From Chamaecrista fasciculata (Eukaryota; Streptophyta; Magnoliopsida; Fabales; Fabaceae): a DNA stretch of 64,000 nt. Shown here piece by piece: positions 48,302 through 59,855 of this stretch. The notes under the pieces were generated by a model. It was not told where the DNA came from, did no database searches, and saw only the letters and a list, made by a program, of their open reading frames with translations. The DNA is taken from contig QANZ01055349.1 in assembly GCA_003254925.1 (NCBI GenBank), forward strand, positions 35,768 to 99,767, written 5' to 3'. The translations under genes and the position numbers were made by a program. How positions within the stretch are numbered: position 1 is the stretch's first letter; every line of letters begins with the position of its first letter.

Positions 48302-51164
48302 ATGGGTATCAAGATTTTCATGGCTTCCTTCATGCTAACCTCATTATTATTCTTTCTTCTTTACATCCCCACCAGATTAACCATACCCATATCCAGCTTC
48401 AGTCCCGTGATGAAATACTTGAATATCCCCCAAATTAATAATACATCATCATCATCATACCCAGTTTCCTTTGCTTACTTAATCTCTGCATCCAAAGGAG
48501 ACGCCGTAAAGCTCAAGAGGTTAGTGAAGGCACTGTACCATCCTGCAAACTACTATCTGATTCATATGGATTATGGGGCGCCTGAAGCAGAATTTAGGGA
48601 TGTGGTTGATTTTGTAGCTGAAGACCCTGTTTTTGTTGAATTAGGAAATGTTTGGGTTGTGGGTAAGCGTAATTTGGTCACATATAGAGGACCCACTATG
48701 CTTGCTACCACTCTTCATGCCATGGCTTTGCTTCTTAGGACTTGCCGATGGGATTGGTTCATCAATCTTAGTGCCTCTGATTATCCCTTGGTTACACAAG
48801 ATGGTAGGGTGAGTGCCCTTTAATTTTTTATGCCCATTCTGTACATTTTTCTTCGTTTCTTGATGTTTCTTCTTTCTTTCTTTTGTGGAATTAAACTGGG
48901 ATCAACTTTTGTTTGTTTTTCAGATCTGATCCAAGTATTCTCTGAGTTGCCAAGAGATATCAATTTCGTACAGCATAGCAGTCGTCTGGGTTGGAAACTG
49001 TAAGCAAGCAAGCAAGCAATCATTTTCCTGTAAAACAAAAAAAAAGCATTTTATTACCTAAAAAAACGCTAAATTCTGATTTCTGAATTTCTTAATTCTT
49101 ATTATTTCCTTTTCTAGGAATAAGAGAGGGAGGCCTATAATTATAGACCCAGGGCTTTACAGCCTCAATAAATCGGAGATTTGGTGGGTCATTAAGCAGA
49201 GGAATTTGCCAACGTCTTTCAAACTATATACAGGTTTTTCATTTGAAATCTCTCTCTCTCAATCTCAAACTCTTGCTTTATCGTTTATCCTCTATAAGCC
49301 AATAATACCTTGTCTTGTTATTATGCTTATTCCACGCGTACATATGTTATGTTGCCTTATCAATAAATATTTAATTAGCTGGAGCATGTGATGCTCTGAA
49401 ATCTGAATTGAGTGCTTATATAACAATTTTCTGATGCATCCGCCTAGGTCATTATTTATTTTTGTCGGTTAGGTCCCATTTTTGCTTGTCTTCTTATCTC
49501 TATTTTGCATTTCCCTCTATACCCTTTATATATTTCATTATTTAATTTGCTGGTATGTTTTTGAATTCTACGTTAGTGCGATCAAGCTCAGCTTGTCTGG
49601 CAAATGGCAATCCATGGTTATATGATTTGGTTGAATTTTGGGGTTTAAGGTTCCATCGTCCATGGTGGATGGATGGATTCACAATTTCACATCATTGCTG
49701 CCAAAATGTCATTATCAATTGTTAGTGATGATTGATTGTAGAAGAAGCCATTAATGATAAATGGTTGTTTCTAGTTGGGGCATTCATAATTGATGTGGCA
49801 TAATTATCTGCTTCGAGATCTTCACCTACCGATGCACCCACCCACTACAAAATTCTAGGGTTCTTGAGTTGTGATCATCACATGCTTGACTCGATTTTAG
49901 TGATCAAAAAACAATATGTGGCAGACCACATCTTATGTATAGAATTATAGATATAACTTATTTGAAAGAAAGCGAACAAAAATATTTTCTCTGTTATTTA
50001 GAACAGAATAGGTCTAGGATATGCACGTGCACGACGGTGGATGTCTCATGTTTTCATAATCACTACACCTTTCCTCTTTCTTAATTTTATTAGGTAAATA
50101 TTATTTTAGTCGACAAACATGTTTTTGTTTGTTCTAATTTAGTTTTTAAACTTTTCAATTTGTTCAGTGTTAATTCAAAATAAAATTTTATTTGATTTCT
50201 GTCCATTATCTTTTTTTTTTTTTTTTGCCTAAAGTATCTCTTAGCTCGATAGATTAAAGACTAATCTTTCGGGAATTTGAGCTCTATTTAAGGGTTTGCC
50301 GTTAAAATAAAAGATAACTGAAATCAGACAAAATTATGTTTTAGATTGACAGTAGAAAAGATGAAAAAGTTTAAAGATCAAAACAAAACCAAACAAAATT
50401 TGAAAATCAAAATGGAATTCACTTTATGATTCAAGAACCAAAATGAGGATTTTTTTTTAATGATCATAATTCATGACTTATTGCTCTCCCAATTAAAAAA
50501 TAATAATAATAACGACTGGAATATGAGATATGATCTTAAGATGTGAAATCAGTGATGGTAGGTATCTTAGTTCCCAAACCCATCCCTCTTGTCTCTGTCT
50601 TTCCTATATAATGAAAGAACTAATCTAATTGTTACCTTCCCAAATCCAGGTTCAGCTTGGACTATACTATCAAGATCATTCTCAGAGTACTGCATTGTGG
50701 GGTGGGAAAATCTCCCAAGGACCCTACTTCTCTACTACACCAACTTTGTGTCATCCCCAGAAGGTTATTTCCAGACAGTGATATGCAATTCTGAGGAGTA
50801 CAAGAACACCACAGCTAATCATGACCTTCACTACATTACATGGGACGTGCCTCCCAAGCAACACCCAAAGTCTCTTGGTCTCAAAGATTATCGCAAAATG
50901 GTCCTCAGTAGTCGTCCATTCGCTCGCAAATTCAAGAAGAATGATGCTGTGCTCGATAAAATTGATAGAGACTTGCTCAAGAGGCAACCTGGGCATTTTT
51001 CTTATGGAGGATGGTGTTCTATGGGTCACAAAAATAGAGGATGCTCTGATTTGAAAAGTGAGAATTTTGGTGTTGTGAAGCCTGGTTCTGGATCCAGGAG
51101 GCTCAAGAATTTGCTAACCAAGGTTCTCTCTGATAGATTTTTCTACAGGCAGCAATGCCGATGA
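48302..51164 (+). CDS. GlcAT14-like: Beta-glucuronosyltransferase, GT14 family (GlcAT14-like), 4 exons
   Basis: Type II Golgi membrane enzyme adding glucuronic acid to beta-galactan side chains of arabinogalactan proteins. Exons 48302-48803, 48924-48999, 49118-49233 and 50650-51164 give 402 residues, within the range of plant GlcAT14 proteins. A short cytosolic tail and one membrane helix (about 5-22) are followed by a stem and the GT14 catalytic domain (about 53-320), with FAYLISASKGD, LIHMDYGAP, DWFINLSASDYPL (about 151-163) and YYTNFVSSPEGYFQTVICN. The C-terminal region has GGWCSMGHKNRGCSD. The start at 48302 gives the usual MGxKxFMxSF opening. Intron 3 (1.4 kb) holds a decayed foldback with a SINE fragment. 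A copia element is inserted 300 bp past the stop. Confidence 0.93.
50097..50455. mobile_element. Decayed foldback element with a SINE 3' fragment in its loop
   Basis: The left part (TTATTTTAGTCGACAAACATG...) and right part (...GAACCAAAATGAGGATTTTT) are weakly complementary. The loop at 50211-50304 is a T run followed by GCCTAAAGTATCTCTTAGCTC and about 80 bp homologous to the 3' half of the SINE at 47006-47675, so it is 5'-truncated. Located in intron 3 of the GT14 gene. Confidence 0.45.
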
Positions 51165-51463
51165 TAGCTGATCCACTAATTCATTTGCTTGGATTGAAGT
51201 TGATCATCTTTTTTTTTTTTTTTCAATCAGTTTTGTTTCAGTTTTTATAAAGTGCTCTGAAACTATAATCTTAGATGTGAGATTGAGTATACTTGTAAGA
51301 TTAGTGGGGGAGAGAAATAATAACAGAGTCATAGTCACAAATATTCACCAGATAATGTCTAAATTAATACTAATTCACATATTAGTTTCTTTCTTGGTAT
51401 GTTGGGCTACATTTTATAAAAGCAACTTTCCATGTATCCATTCTTTTGGATCAAATTCCGTTC

Positions 51464-51683
51464 TATTCGACAAGTAGGAAAATTTTGCTGAATAATACTC
51501 TCTAATTTTATTAACTAAAGCTTGCCAATATATACAACACAAGGCCCAAATAAAAACCCAATTCTCAAGTGTGTAACTGATGCAACAAACTAAACAAACT
51601 AAACAAATACAACCGAAAACTAAGACTAAGGACTAAACTGAAAACAGAGAAAACTGAGAAATAATTATCTAAATAATTCTACA
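51464..51683 (-). repeat. 3' LTR of the copia element
   Basis: 220 bp, apparently identical to the 5' LTR; adjoins the polypurine tract. Confidence 0.95.
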
Positions 51684-54600
51684 CCCCCTCCTCAAGCTGG
51701 AAAGACTGTGAAACAAGCATTCCAAGCTTGGACATCAACAAAGTGAACCGAGGAGCTGGTAGAGGTTTCGTAAAAATGTCAGCCACCTGGGAAGCAGAGC
51801 ATACGAACTGAGGTTGAACAAAACCAACCTTTACTTGGTCCCTGACAAAGTGGCAATCAATATCTAGATGTTTGGTCCTTTCGTGAAAAACAGGATTTGC
51901 CGAGATATGAATAGCAGCCTGATTATCACACCACAAAGAAATTGGATAAGTAATAGAAATTTGGAAATCCCGAAGGACATAGGAGGTCCATTTCAATTCA
52001 GCAACTGTGGAGGCCATGCTACGATATTCGGCCTCTGCAGAACTCCTGGAAACAGTGGATTGCTTTTTAGCCTTCCAAGATATAAGAGAGCCTCCTAAAA
52101 AGATACAAAAACCTGTAATACTACGACGAGAATCAGGGCAAGTAGCCCAATCAGCATCAGAAAAAGCTTCCAATTTTAAAATAGAAGTCGTAGCAGGGAA
52201 AAACAAACCATGTGACGAACTTCCCTTTAAGTAACGCAAAGTATACATAGCAGCTGCCCAATGTTCTTCACAAGGATTGTTAACAAACTGACTAAGCTGT
52301 TGTGAAGCAAAAGCTAAATCAGGACGAGTAAAATTTAAATATAGTAATCTCCCAATTAACCTGCGATATTGTTCAGGATCCTTTAAAGGAATACCATCAA
52401 TTTTCAGACCTTGTGCTGCCTTTACAATAGGAGTATTAGTAGGTTTTGAATCCAACATACCACAATCAGTAATTAAGTCTATAATATACTTCCTTTGGTT
52501 AACATATATGCCTTGAGAAGTTTGGTGAATTTCCAAACCTAAGAAGTAACGAGCAGCCCCTAAATCTTTGATGGTAAAAACACTATGCAAAGAATCTTTA
52601 ACCAAAGAAATAAGAGATAGGGAATTACTGGTAATTAAGATATCATCAACGTAAACTAAAAGAGCCACAAAACCAGCATCAGAAGATTTTATAAAAAGAC
52701 AATGATCATGGGCTGACTGTAAAAAACCAATACCTTCCAAGTGAGAAGTGATCTCCTTATTCCATTGCCTTGAGGCTTGTTTTAGCCCATATAGACTTCT
52801 TCTCAATTTGCAAACCAAGTTACTATCTGTAGTATGATATCCTGGAGGTGGCAACATGTACAAATCTTCATCAATGGAACCATGCAAAAATGCATTGTTC
52901 ACATCAAATTGATGAACCGGCCAGCGATATGCAGCAGCAATAGAGAGCAAAATGCGAACTGTTACATTCTTAACAACAGGAGAAAAACTGTCAGTAAAAT
53001 CCTCTCCTTCTACCTGGTTGTACCCCTTAGCCACTAACCTAGCTTTATATTTTTCTATGCGACCATCCGGTTTCAACTTTGTTTTATAGACCCACTTACA
53101 ACCTATAGGTTTCTTACCTACTGGCAAAGGAACCAAATCCCAAGTTTGATTTAATTCTAAGGCATCAATCTCTTGCTTCATAGCTTCCACCCAATGAGGC
53201 ATAGTACTAGCCTCTTTATAACTCCGTGGTTCTTGAATTTGATCCACATTTGCCATAAATATCATATTGTCAGGTGGAACAGAGAAAGAGGCAAGAGTAG
53301 AAGAAGCATTACCAATTACATAGTTCTGAAACCACTGTGGTTCCTTCCTAGGCCGAGAACTCCTTCTCAAAGCAGGTTCAGTCTCTTGAATGTTAGTGGA
53401 TGGCCGAGAGACAGGTTCAGTCTCAACAGAACTCTCCCAATTTGGTTGTATTGCTACTTCATTAGTTAAGTCACGTTCAGGCACAGGAGCATTAGGGATT
53501 GATGAATCATCAGTTTCTTCATAGATTGGTAAAGGGATAGGAACTTCTGTCATGCCATCGGTTTTGTTTGAGCTAAAAGGAAATATGTGTTCATGGAACA
53601 CCACATCTCGAGAAACAAAGAATCTTTTGCTATCCAAGTCATACACCCGGAATCCCTTGCAATGAGGTTGGTATCCTACAAAAACACATTTCTTGGCACG
53701 CACATCAAACTTATGCTTGTGTGGATCAAGGTTAGTAGCATAGCATAAACAACCAAAAACACGTAATTGTGTATAATCAGGATTTTTCTGAAATAAGACC
53801 TCAAAAGGTGATTTCCATTCAAGTAGAGAAGTGGGCAGTTTATTTATTAAATGTGCAGCAGTCAAAATAGCTTCCCCCCAAAAATCAAGAGGCATACCAG
53901 CTTGAAAAAGTAGGGCACGAGCAACTTGTATAAGATGCCGATGCTTTCTCTCCACCACAGCATTTTGTTGTGGTGTATAAGTACAAGTTCTCTGATGTAT
54001 AATCCCTAAAGACTGAAAAAGTTCTTGGCAAGTAGAGCTAGTAAATTCTGTACCATTATCACTTCGAACACATTTTACCTTAGCATGAAACTGAGTATGT
54101 ACATACAAGAAAAATTTACCCAAAAGCATTGAAACCTGCGCTTTATTATTCATGAGAAAAACCCAAACAATTCTAGAAAAATCATCTACTATAGTAAGCA
54201 TAAACCTTGCACCACCTTTTGTAGGAACACGATAAGGTCCCCAAACATCTACATGAATGAGATCAAAAACACTATCTGCAAAATTATGTCCTACTGGAAA
54301 GGGCAAGCGTGTTTGCTTTGACTTATGACATATATCACACACCCTATTTTCTATTTTACATTTCAAAAAAGGTAGGTGACTCATGACACCATTAGAGGGG
54401 TGTCCTAATCGTGCATGCCAGAGGTTAACACCCTTGAATTCTTCTACTTTACATGCTATTACAGACTCATTTTTATCAACAATTACAGGTTTGTAAAAAT
54501 ACAGATTATTCACTTTGTAACCCAGAATGTCATTAGTCCTCTGCCCCTGCAATATACAGTGTTTGTCATCAAAAAACACCTTTAAGCATGTGTCTCCTAC

Positions 54601-55974
54601 TAACTTACCAATGGAAATTAGATTGAACATAAAATCTGGGACATATAAAACATCCTTTAGCAAGATTTTTTCAGTAAGTTTAACATCTCCAACAAACCTA
54701 ACTAGTTTTATACTTCCATCTGGTATTTGTACAGTTCTCTTGCCTAATTTCTTTCGAATATTGGTTAATAAATCTAAATTTCCAGTTATGTGACTTGAGG
54801 CTCCTGAATCTAATATCCATTTATTGTCAATGTAAATAGTAGAAAGCATACCTCCAAAGTCAGCAAAACAACTGATGTCAAGGGGTGTATCCTCCTGAGT
54901 CACCTTTTCTTTCATGCACTTCTGAAACTCCTTTTGAATAAAGTTTGTAAGATATCCTGTATCCATCATAGACACCTTCTCTGCATTATTGATGGATGAA
55001 CCCTCTTGTTGCACAGCATGCGCCATTTCCTTTTTATCCCTGTTATTCTGAAGCTCCTTAAACCAGTCTGGGTACCCAAATTTTTTGAAACACACATCAG
55101 CCGTGTGTCCATTCTTGTTACAATATGTACAGAATTTTTCCATCTTGTCTTTCTTTCGTGTAAAATTCCTATTGCTTCCACCTGCACTTTTATTACTATC
55201 TAAAGATTTGACAGCCAAAGCACTTGTTTCAACAAAAGAATTATTGCTAATAGTCACATCCTTCTGTTTCTCTAGTCTAGAAATCATTGAATAGACTTTA
55301 TTAAGGGATGGAAGAGGGTCCATTATGAGTATGTTATCTACCACACTGTCATAACTTTCATTCAGACCCATCAAGAATTGCATTACCTTGTTTGAAGAGT
55401 GAATTTCATCACTTTTACCTCTGGCATCACAGGTGCAGAGTGGTTTGGGCTCAAGGCAATTCAATTCTTCCCAAATTTTCTTCAATTTCGTTGAGTATAC
55501 TCCAAGAGAATCATTCCCCTGAGTAATTGTTTGCATCTTCTTCTTTAACTGGAAGATTCTTGGCCGATCTGTCTCTCCAAATTTTTCTTCCAGCTCAATC
55601 CACAAATCTCGAGCAGTCTCAGCGTACATATACGCCTCTGAAAGATCCTTCACCATTGCGTTGAGAATCCATGAGATTACCATTGAATCCACAAATCCCC
55701 ATTGCTGAAATTGGTCGCTGTTTTCGTCTTCAGGTTTCTTGCAGGACCCATCGACAAATCCGACCTTGTTCTTTGCCTTTAGCGCTATCAACATTGATCG
55801 ACGCCACAGCAAATAGTTGCTCAGTGTGAGTTGGTTCGAAACCAGCTGCATACCTGGGTTGTCCGATGGGTGTATGTAGAATGGGTCCTTCCTATAATGC
55901 TCTGTTCCGTCATTCTTCGCGCCTCCAGATCGCGAAATCCCTGTGTTCGAAGTCGCACTATCTTGCTCTGCCAT
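51679..55974 (-). CDS. Copia Gag-Pol polyprotein (intact, 1431 residues)
   Basis: Order of domains is protease-integrase-RT-RNase H, typical of copia. Gag with a UBN2/retrotran_gag-like region (about 30-240); zinc knuckle CTYCNKNGHTADVC at 282-295; aspartic protease DSG at 389-391; integrase zinc residues H520, H525, C546, C549; integrase core D576, D639, E675; RT from about 930 with YVDD at 1108-1111; RNase H with D1273 and E1314. No stop or frameshift interrupts it. The start is the first ATG after the primer-binding site region. The stop lies a few bases inside the 3' LTR, so the coding end overlaps it. Confidence 0.96.
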   Translation of the reverse strand: MAEQDSATSNTGISRSGGAKNDGTEHYRKDPFYIHPSDNPGMQLVSNQLTLSNYLLWRRSMLIALKAKNKVGFVDGSCKKPEDENSDQFQQWGFVDSMVISWILNAMVKDLSEAYMYAETARDLWIELEEKFGETDRPRIFQLKKKMQTITQGNDSLGVYSTKLKKIWEELNCLEPKPLCTCDARGKSDEIHSSNKVMQFLMGLNESYDSVVDNILIMDPLPSLNKVYSMISRLEKQKDVTISNNSFVETSALAVKSLDSNKSAGGSNRNFTRKKDKMEKFCTYCNKNGHTADVCFKKFGYPDWFKELQNNRDKKEMAHAVQQEGSSINNAEKVSMMDTGYLTNFIQKEFQKCMKEKVTQEDTPLDISCFADFGGMLSTIYIDNKWILDSGASSHITGNLDLLTNIRKKLGKRTVQIPDGSIKLVRFVGDVKLTEKILLKDVLYVPDFMFNLISIGKLVGDTCLKVFFDDKHCILQGQRTNDILGYKVNNLYFYKPVIVDKNESVIACKVEEFKGVNLWHARLGHPSNGVMSHLPFLKCKIENRVCDICHKSKQTRLPFPVGHNFADSVFDLIHVDVWGPYRVPTKGGARFMLTIVDDFSRIVWVFLMNNKAQVSMLLGKFFLYVHTQFHAKVKCVRSDNGTEFTSSTCQELFQSLGIIHQRTCTYTPQQNAVVERKHRHLIQVARALLFQAGMPLDFWGEAILTAAHLINKLPTSLLEWKSPFEVLFQKNPDYTQLRVFGCLCYATNLDPHKHKFDVRAKKCVFVGYQPHCKGFRVYDLDSKRFFVSRDVVFHEHIFPFSSNKTDGMTEVPIPLPIYEETDDSSIPNAPVPERDLTNEVAIQPNWESSVETEPVSRPSTNIQETEPALRRSSRPRKEPQWFQNYVIGNASSTLASFSVPPDNMIFMANVDQIQEPRSYKEASTMPHWVEAMKQEIDALELNQTWDLVPLPVGKKPIGCKWVYKTKLKPDGRIEKYKARLVAKGYNQVEGEDFTDSFSPVVKNVTVRILLSIAAAYRWPVHQFDVNNAFLHGSIDEDLYMLPPPGYHTTDSNLVCKLRRSLYGLKQASRQWNKEITSHLEGIGFLQSAHDHCLFIKSSDAGFVALLVYVDDILITSNSLSLISLVKDSLHSVFTIKDLGAARYFLGLEIHQTSQGIYVNQRKYIIDLITDCGMLDSKPTNTPIVKAAQGLKIDGIPLKDPEQYRRLIGRLLYLNFTRPDLAFASQQLSQFVNNPCEEHWAAAMYTLRYLKGSSSHGLFFPATTSILKLEAFSDADWATCPDSRRSITGFCIFLGGSLISWKAKKQSTVSRSSAEAEYRSMASTVAELKWTSYVLRDFQISITYPISLWCDNQAAIHISANPVFHERTKHLDIDCHFVRDQVKVGFVQPQFVCSASQVADIFTKPLPAPRFTLLMSKLGMLVSQSFQLEEGV

Positions 55975-56059
55975 GGCTGCTCCTTCGTCGCAGATTTAGA
56001 GAGTAAATGGAGGAAGGAAGAAGAAAGCTCACCAGGTTCGACCTAGGGCTCTGATACCA

Positions 56060-56279
56060 TATTCGACAAGTAGGAAAATTTTGCTGAATAATACTCTCTA
56101 ATTTTATTAACTAAAGCTTGCCAATATATACAACACAAGGCCCAAATAAAAACCCAATTCTCAAGTGTGTAACTGATGCAACAAACTAAACAAACTAAAC
56201 AAATACAACCGAAAACTAAGACTAAGGACTAAACTGAAAACAGAGAAAACTGAGAAATAATTATCTAAATAATTCTACA
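56060..56279 (-). repeat. 5' LTR of the copia element
   Basis: 220 bp; followed on the minus strand by the tRNA-Met-type primer-binding site at 56059-56047. Confidence 0.95.
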
Positions 56280-57842
56280 CGTTCCAACATAAAAAATGCT
56301 ACCAATTTCGATGTGATTGTGTTGACTGTTGAATGCATTTAGTTATTATTTTTTTAAAAAAAGTATATGTTAAAATAAATTTGGTATATAATATTAATAA
56401 AATAAAATGTAGTTGCAAATATTAAATAACTTTTCATATATACAGTGAACTGTCATACTTTATGAAGCAAGTACAGTGGCACATCAAACTCCTAATATTA
56501 CATTACACGGTGTGTATAAATAAAATTATGGGGGACTAAACTTTAGGGGGACTAAACTTTTAATATATATAAATAATTAAATATATATATATATACATTA
56601 AAAATAAAATTATAGAAAGTTGAACATTTTAGTAACTTTTTCATATTAAAAAATAAAAAAATATTATTTATTTCATATTTAAAATTCAAAGAATATATTA
56701 ATATTTACCGCAATATATATTGTTTGTCATAATATAGATATTTTTTTTATAAAATCAATGATATTTATCGTTGGGTACAGTCACTAATATTTATGTCGTT
56801 GGTCTTCCTCTTAAAAGTAAACAGTTGGCTAAAAAAGATTTTCTATATCCAAGATAAAATTCGAATTGTTACTATTTAATTAAGGAACTAAGTGAAAAAG
56901 TACTAATCACTCCGTTATCAACCACCTCTCTCTCTCTACACTTTTTCTCTGCTCTCTCTCTACTTTCATCGCAACTTTTCCTTTTTCAGATCTAGTCACA
57001 AGGGAGTTGCTCTACATCTGAGTAATTCCTCCCTGATTTTTGTCTTTTCTTTTCGTTTTTTTGTTTCAATAACTTAGATTTTTAGTCCCCCTAATTTGGT
57101 GGTGGTTATATCTAGATCTAATTCTGATTTTATCTAGATTTTTTATGATTTTGTTCTTTCTTCGTGAAAGATTTGTTTTCAGTAATAGATCGACTCCAAT
57201 CTGAGCATCTATGCCACGAAGTTTTCAATCCGCGTTTAATTTTATGGTGAAGTCGGTGGTCTCTACAACCATGAAGTTGAGTTCTCTTTTGATGAAGAAG
57301 TATAATAATAAATGTTTTGTTGACAACACGAAGATGGGTGATGGTTTTCATCCTCTGGATATTGTCAACATAAGATTAGTTATGCATTTAATTTGTCTTC
57401 TTAGTTCAACAATTTTGCTTTTTTCTTCACATGTTGTATTATATTTGGATTCTTGTATGTTTGTAAGTGTCGTTTGACTTTTTAATAATATATCATGATT
57501 GATGCTTTAAAAAAAAAAGGATTACGTGAAAAATTACTGTCACACTCAAAAGTTGGTTTGAGTTCTTGATTTTACATTTATGTGTGGTAAAATTCCATAT
57601 AAAACTAGTTTTGAGTTTTTGGTTGGTTAAAAATGAGGAAATTCAATTGAGAGCGCGAAAAAAAAAAAAAACAGGTGCGCGCCACATCCGTTAATTAAAA
57701 GTTTAAAACTCAAGGCTTGCAATTCTACTTTCGTTGCAATCACATCATGTTTTAACTCTTTTGTCTGCTTGTGATTATCTCTTGCATGCAATCCTTCTTA
57801 CATTATAAAATGCTCATTTTTGCTTTTATTACCTGTGAATAG

Positions 57843-58010
57843 GGATGACACCCGCGCGGGGCGAGGACGGGGGAGCTACTCCCCGTCCCCGTCCCCGCCA
57901 ACTAAACCTCTCCCTGTTCCCGTTCCTGATTCCCGTTGTGGGGAATTTTTTCTTCCCATCCCCGTTCCCTGCGATCCCCGGGGTCTCCGCGGGGATCCCC
58001 ACAGAATTTT
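57843..58010. mobile_element. Fragment of a GC-rich hAT-like MITE
   Basis: Begins AGGGATGACACCCGCGCGGGG and continues with GGGGAC/CCCCGTCCCC blocks as in the subterminal part of plant hAT MITEs. The complementary right end was not found within several hundred bases, so it is truncated or decayed. Confidence 0.45.
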
Positions 58011-58657
58011 TTTTTTTAAAAAAAGGACCAAAACGCAGCTTGCACAAAAGAGGGTGGACCAAAACATAGATTGTACAAAAAAAAGGAGGACAAGAAATAC
58101 AATTTTCACAAAACAATCATCCTCTTCCTCATGACGAAAATCACCATTTTTGGCAGCATTTCAGGTCCCAAAAATACTGAACAACATCTACTCATCATGA
58201 GGAAGAGATTCATGGTCTCAGATAATGATCTATCATTAAAAAAAAAAGAGAAGAAAGGAAGAAAGGAATTAACGGCGAACTTTCGAACTGAAAAGAAGAC
58301 GACGGAAGGTGATGGGAGACGACGGAAGACGACCACCGTTGTCGTCTGACCGACGGGCAACAGCGACGGTGTTGTGCGTATGCGTCTGTGACTCGTGGTT
58401 TTTTTATTGTGAAATGTTGAATGCATTTCTGTTGTGTGTATGCGGCTAGGTTAGAAATCAATTGAGTGTAAATGAGATTAATGGTATAGTAATCTAAGGG
58501 CCAAAAATTAATCATCAAATTTAAATCTAACGATCAGAAATTATCTATGTAATTATAATAATATAAAAAATATATATATTTAACATTTTGTTTGTTCTTT
58601 TTGGATTTGAAGTTGTGACTTTTACTATATTTTGTATTTGTAGTAAAGTAATCTAAC

Positions 58658-58684
58658 AACAATAACAATAACAATAACAATAAC

Positions 58685-58732
<48 letters not shown>

Positions 58733-58733
58733 C
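58658..58733. repeat. Compound microsatellite (ACAATA)n-(ATA)n
   Basis: AACAAT units grade into about 15 AAT units. Confidence 0.9.
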
Positions 58734-58909
58734 CACCAAAGTGAAACCATATGATCTGCGGTTATGTGTTTACTCACCCATTGTGAAACCGTTTTTCTTT
58801 TTTTTGGCCAAATTGTGAAACCGTTGTGTGACTCCGTTTTATGCAGATTTTGGCACATATACATATTGAATTTCGTATATGCCAAGGTAAATTAATATTT
58901 TAAAAATTC

Positions 58910-59633
58910 TGTAAGATTATGAGAGAAATGGGAGAAATTGTATGAATGCAGCTTACTATTTCCATTGCCTTGGTGTGAATATATACAAAAATAAAGAATA
59001 CGCCTGTCCCTATTTTACAACTTTCTATTCTAACAGAAATGGAAAGAATCATAAAGCTCAACAATGATGAGTAACAATTACAAAGATGCGAATATACACA
59101 AACATTCTAGAAGGGACACCTCAGCACCATTCTATTAGAGAGAAATCGGGGTGGAATGACATGAGCTCCAAGTAAGAATTCCTGAAGTTTGTATCCTTTG
59201 ATGGTAGCCATGGCTTGTTGTTTCCATGACAAATAATTATTATCGACAGAGCCAAGATTTGGGTCAAATTTGGTAGGAATGGGAGTGAGAGTAGTGGGAG
59301 GTGAAGGAGTGGTGAGGGATGAAGCTACAAGAAGTGTAGCAGGGGAGGAAGAAGAATGTTTAGCCATTGAAAAAAAGATCATAAGGCTCTTAATACCATG
59401 TAAGATTCTGAGAGAAATGAGAGAAATTGTATGAAAGCAGCTTACTATTTCCATTGCCTTGGTGTGAATATATACAAGAATAAAGAATACACCTGTCCCT
59501 ATTCTACAACCTTCTATTCTAACAGAAATGGAAAGAATCATACAGCTCAGCAATGATGAGTAATAATTACAAAGATGCGAATATACACGGACATTCTAGA
59601 AGGGACACCTCAGCACCATTTTATTCTCTTACA
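58910..59633 (-). mobile_element. Heavily deleted copia element with two LTRs
   Basis: Two diverged LTR copies: 58910 to about 59136, and 59399-59633. Each begins TGTAAGATT and carries CTCAGCACCATT near its other end. The outer flanks share AATTC (58905-58909 and 59634-59638). A tRNA-Met-type primer-binding site TGGTATTAAGAGCC (minus strand, 59398-59385) follows the 5' LTR. Only about 260 bp of internal sequence remain, with the first part of gag; the rest, including the polypurine tract, is deleted. Confidence 0.85.
59136..59365 (-). pseudogene. Truncated copia gag start
   Basis: Reads MAKHSSSSPATLLVAS, then a Ser/Thr/Pro stretch and NNYLSWKQQAMATIKGYKLQEF, the typical plant copia gag opening (YLSWKQQ). 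The frame runs into the 3' LTR after about 76 residues. No protease, integrase or RT remains. Confidence 0.7.
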
Positions 59634-59855
59634 AATTCTAAATATATAAAAGCAAAAACGATTAAAAATTATTTTATATTTTAAAATAATAAAAGATAAA
59701 TAACTGTTTATAGCCTTATAATTTTATATGTTTAATTTATTTTAATATATAATTTTTTAAAAAATATACTATAATGTAGATATTAGATGTTTTTCTTAAA
59801 AAATAAATTCGTTATTTATTTATTTTGGCCTGACTTTACTTTATAATAAATTATT

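Larger units (their letters stand above)
51464..56279 (-). mobile_element. Full-length Ty1-copia LTR retrotransposon
   Basis: Two 220-bp LTRs (51464-51683 and 56060-56279) read identical by eye. A perfect 5-bp duplication CGTTC flanks the element (51459-51463 and 56280-56284). In its own orientation the LTR begins TGTAGAATT and ends TCGAATA, so TG...TA rather than TG...CA. The primer-binding site TGGTATCAGAGCC (initiator tRNA-Met type) directly follows the 5' LTR at 56059-56047. A polypurine tract GAGGAGGGGG precedes the 3' LTR. A single intact polyprotein frame lies between. The structure indicates a recent insertion. Confidence 0.96.
56285..58909. other. Intergenic region
   Basis: AT-rich (56330-56760), then a CT-rich leader-like stretch (56930-57000). 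A GC-rich half-element begins at 57843. Open frames here (for example 57211-57477) have no recognisable domain. Confidence 0.4.

Noticed and set aside
57211-57477. 88-codon ORF as a small gene
   Set aside because: No domain, no splice context and no codon signature; kept only as an unassigned open frame.
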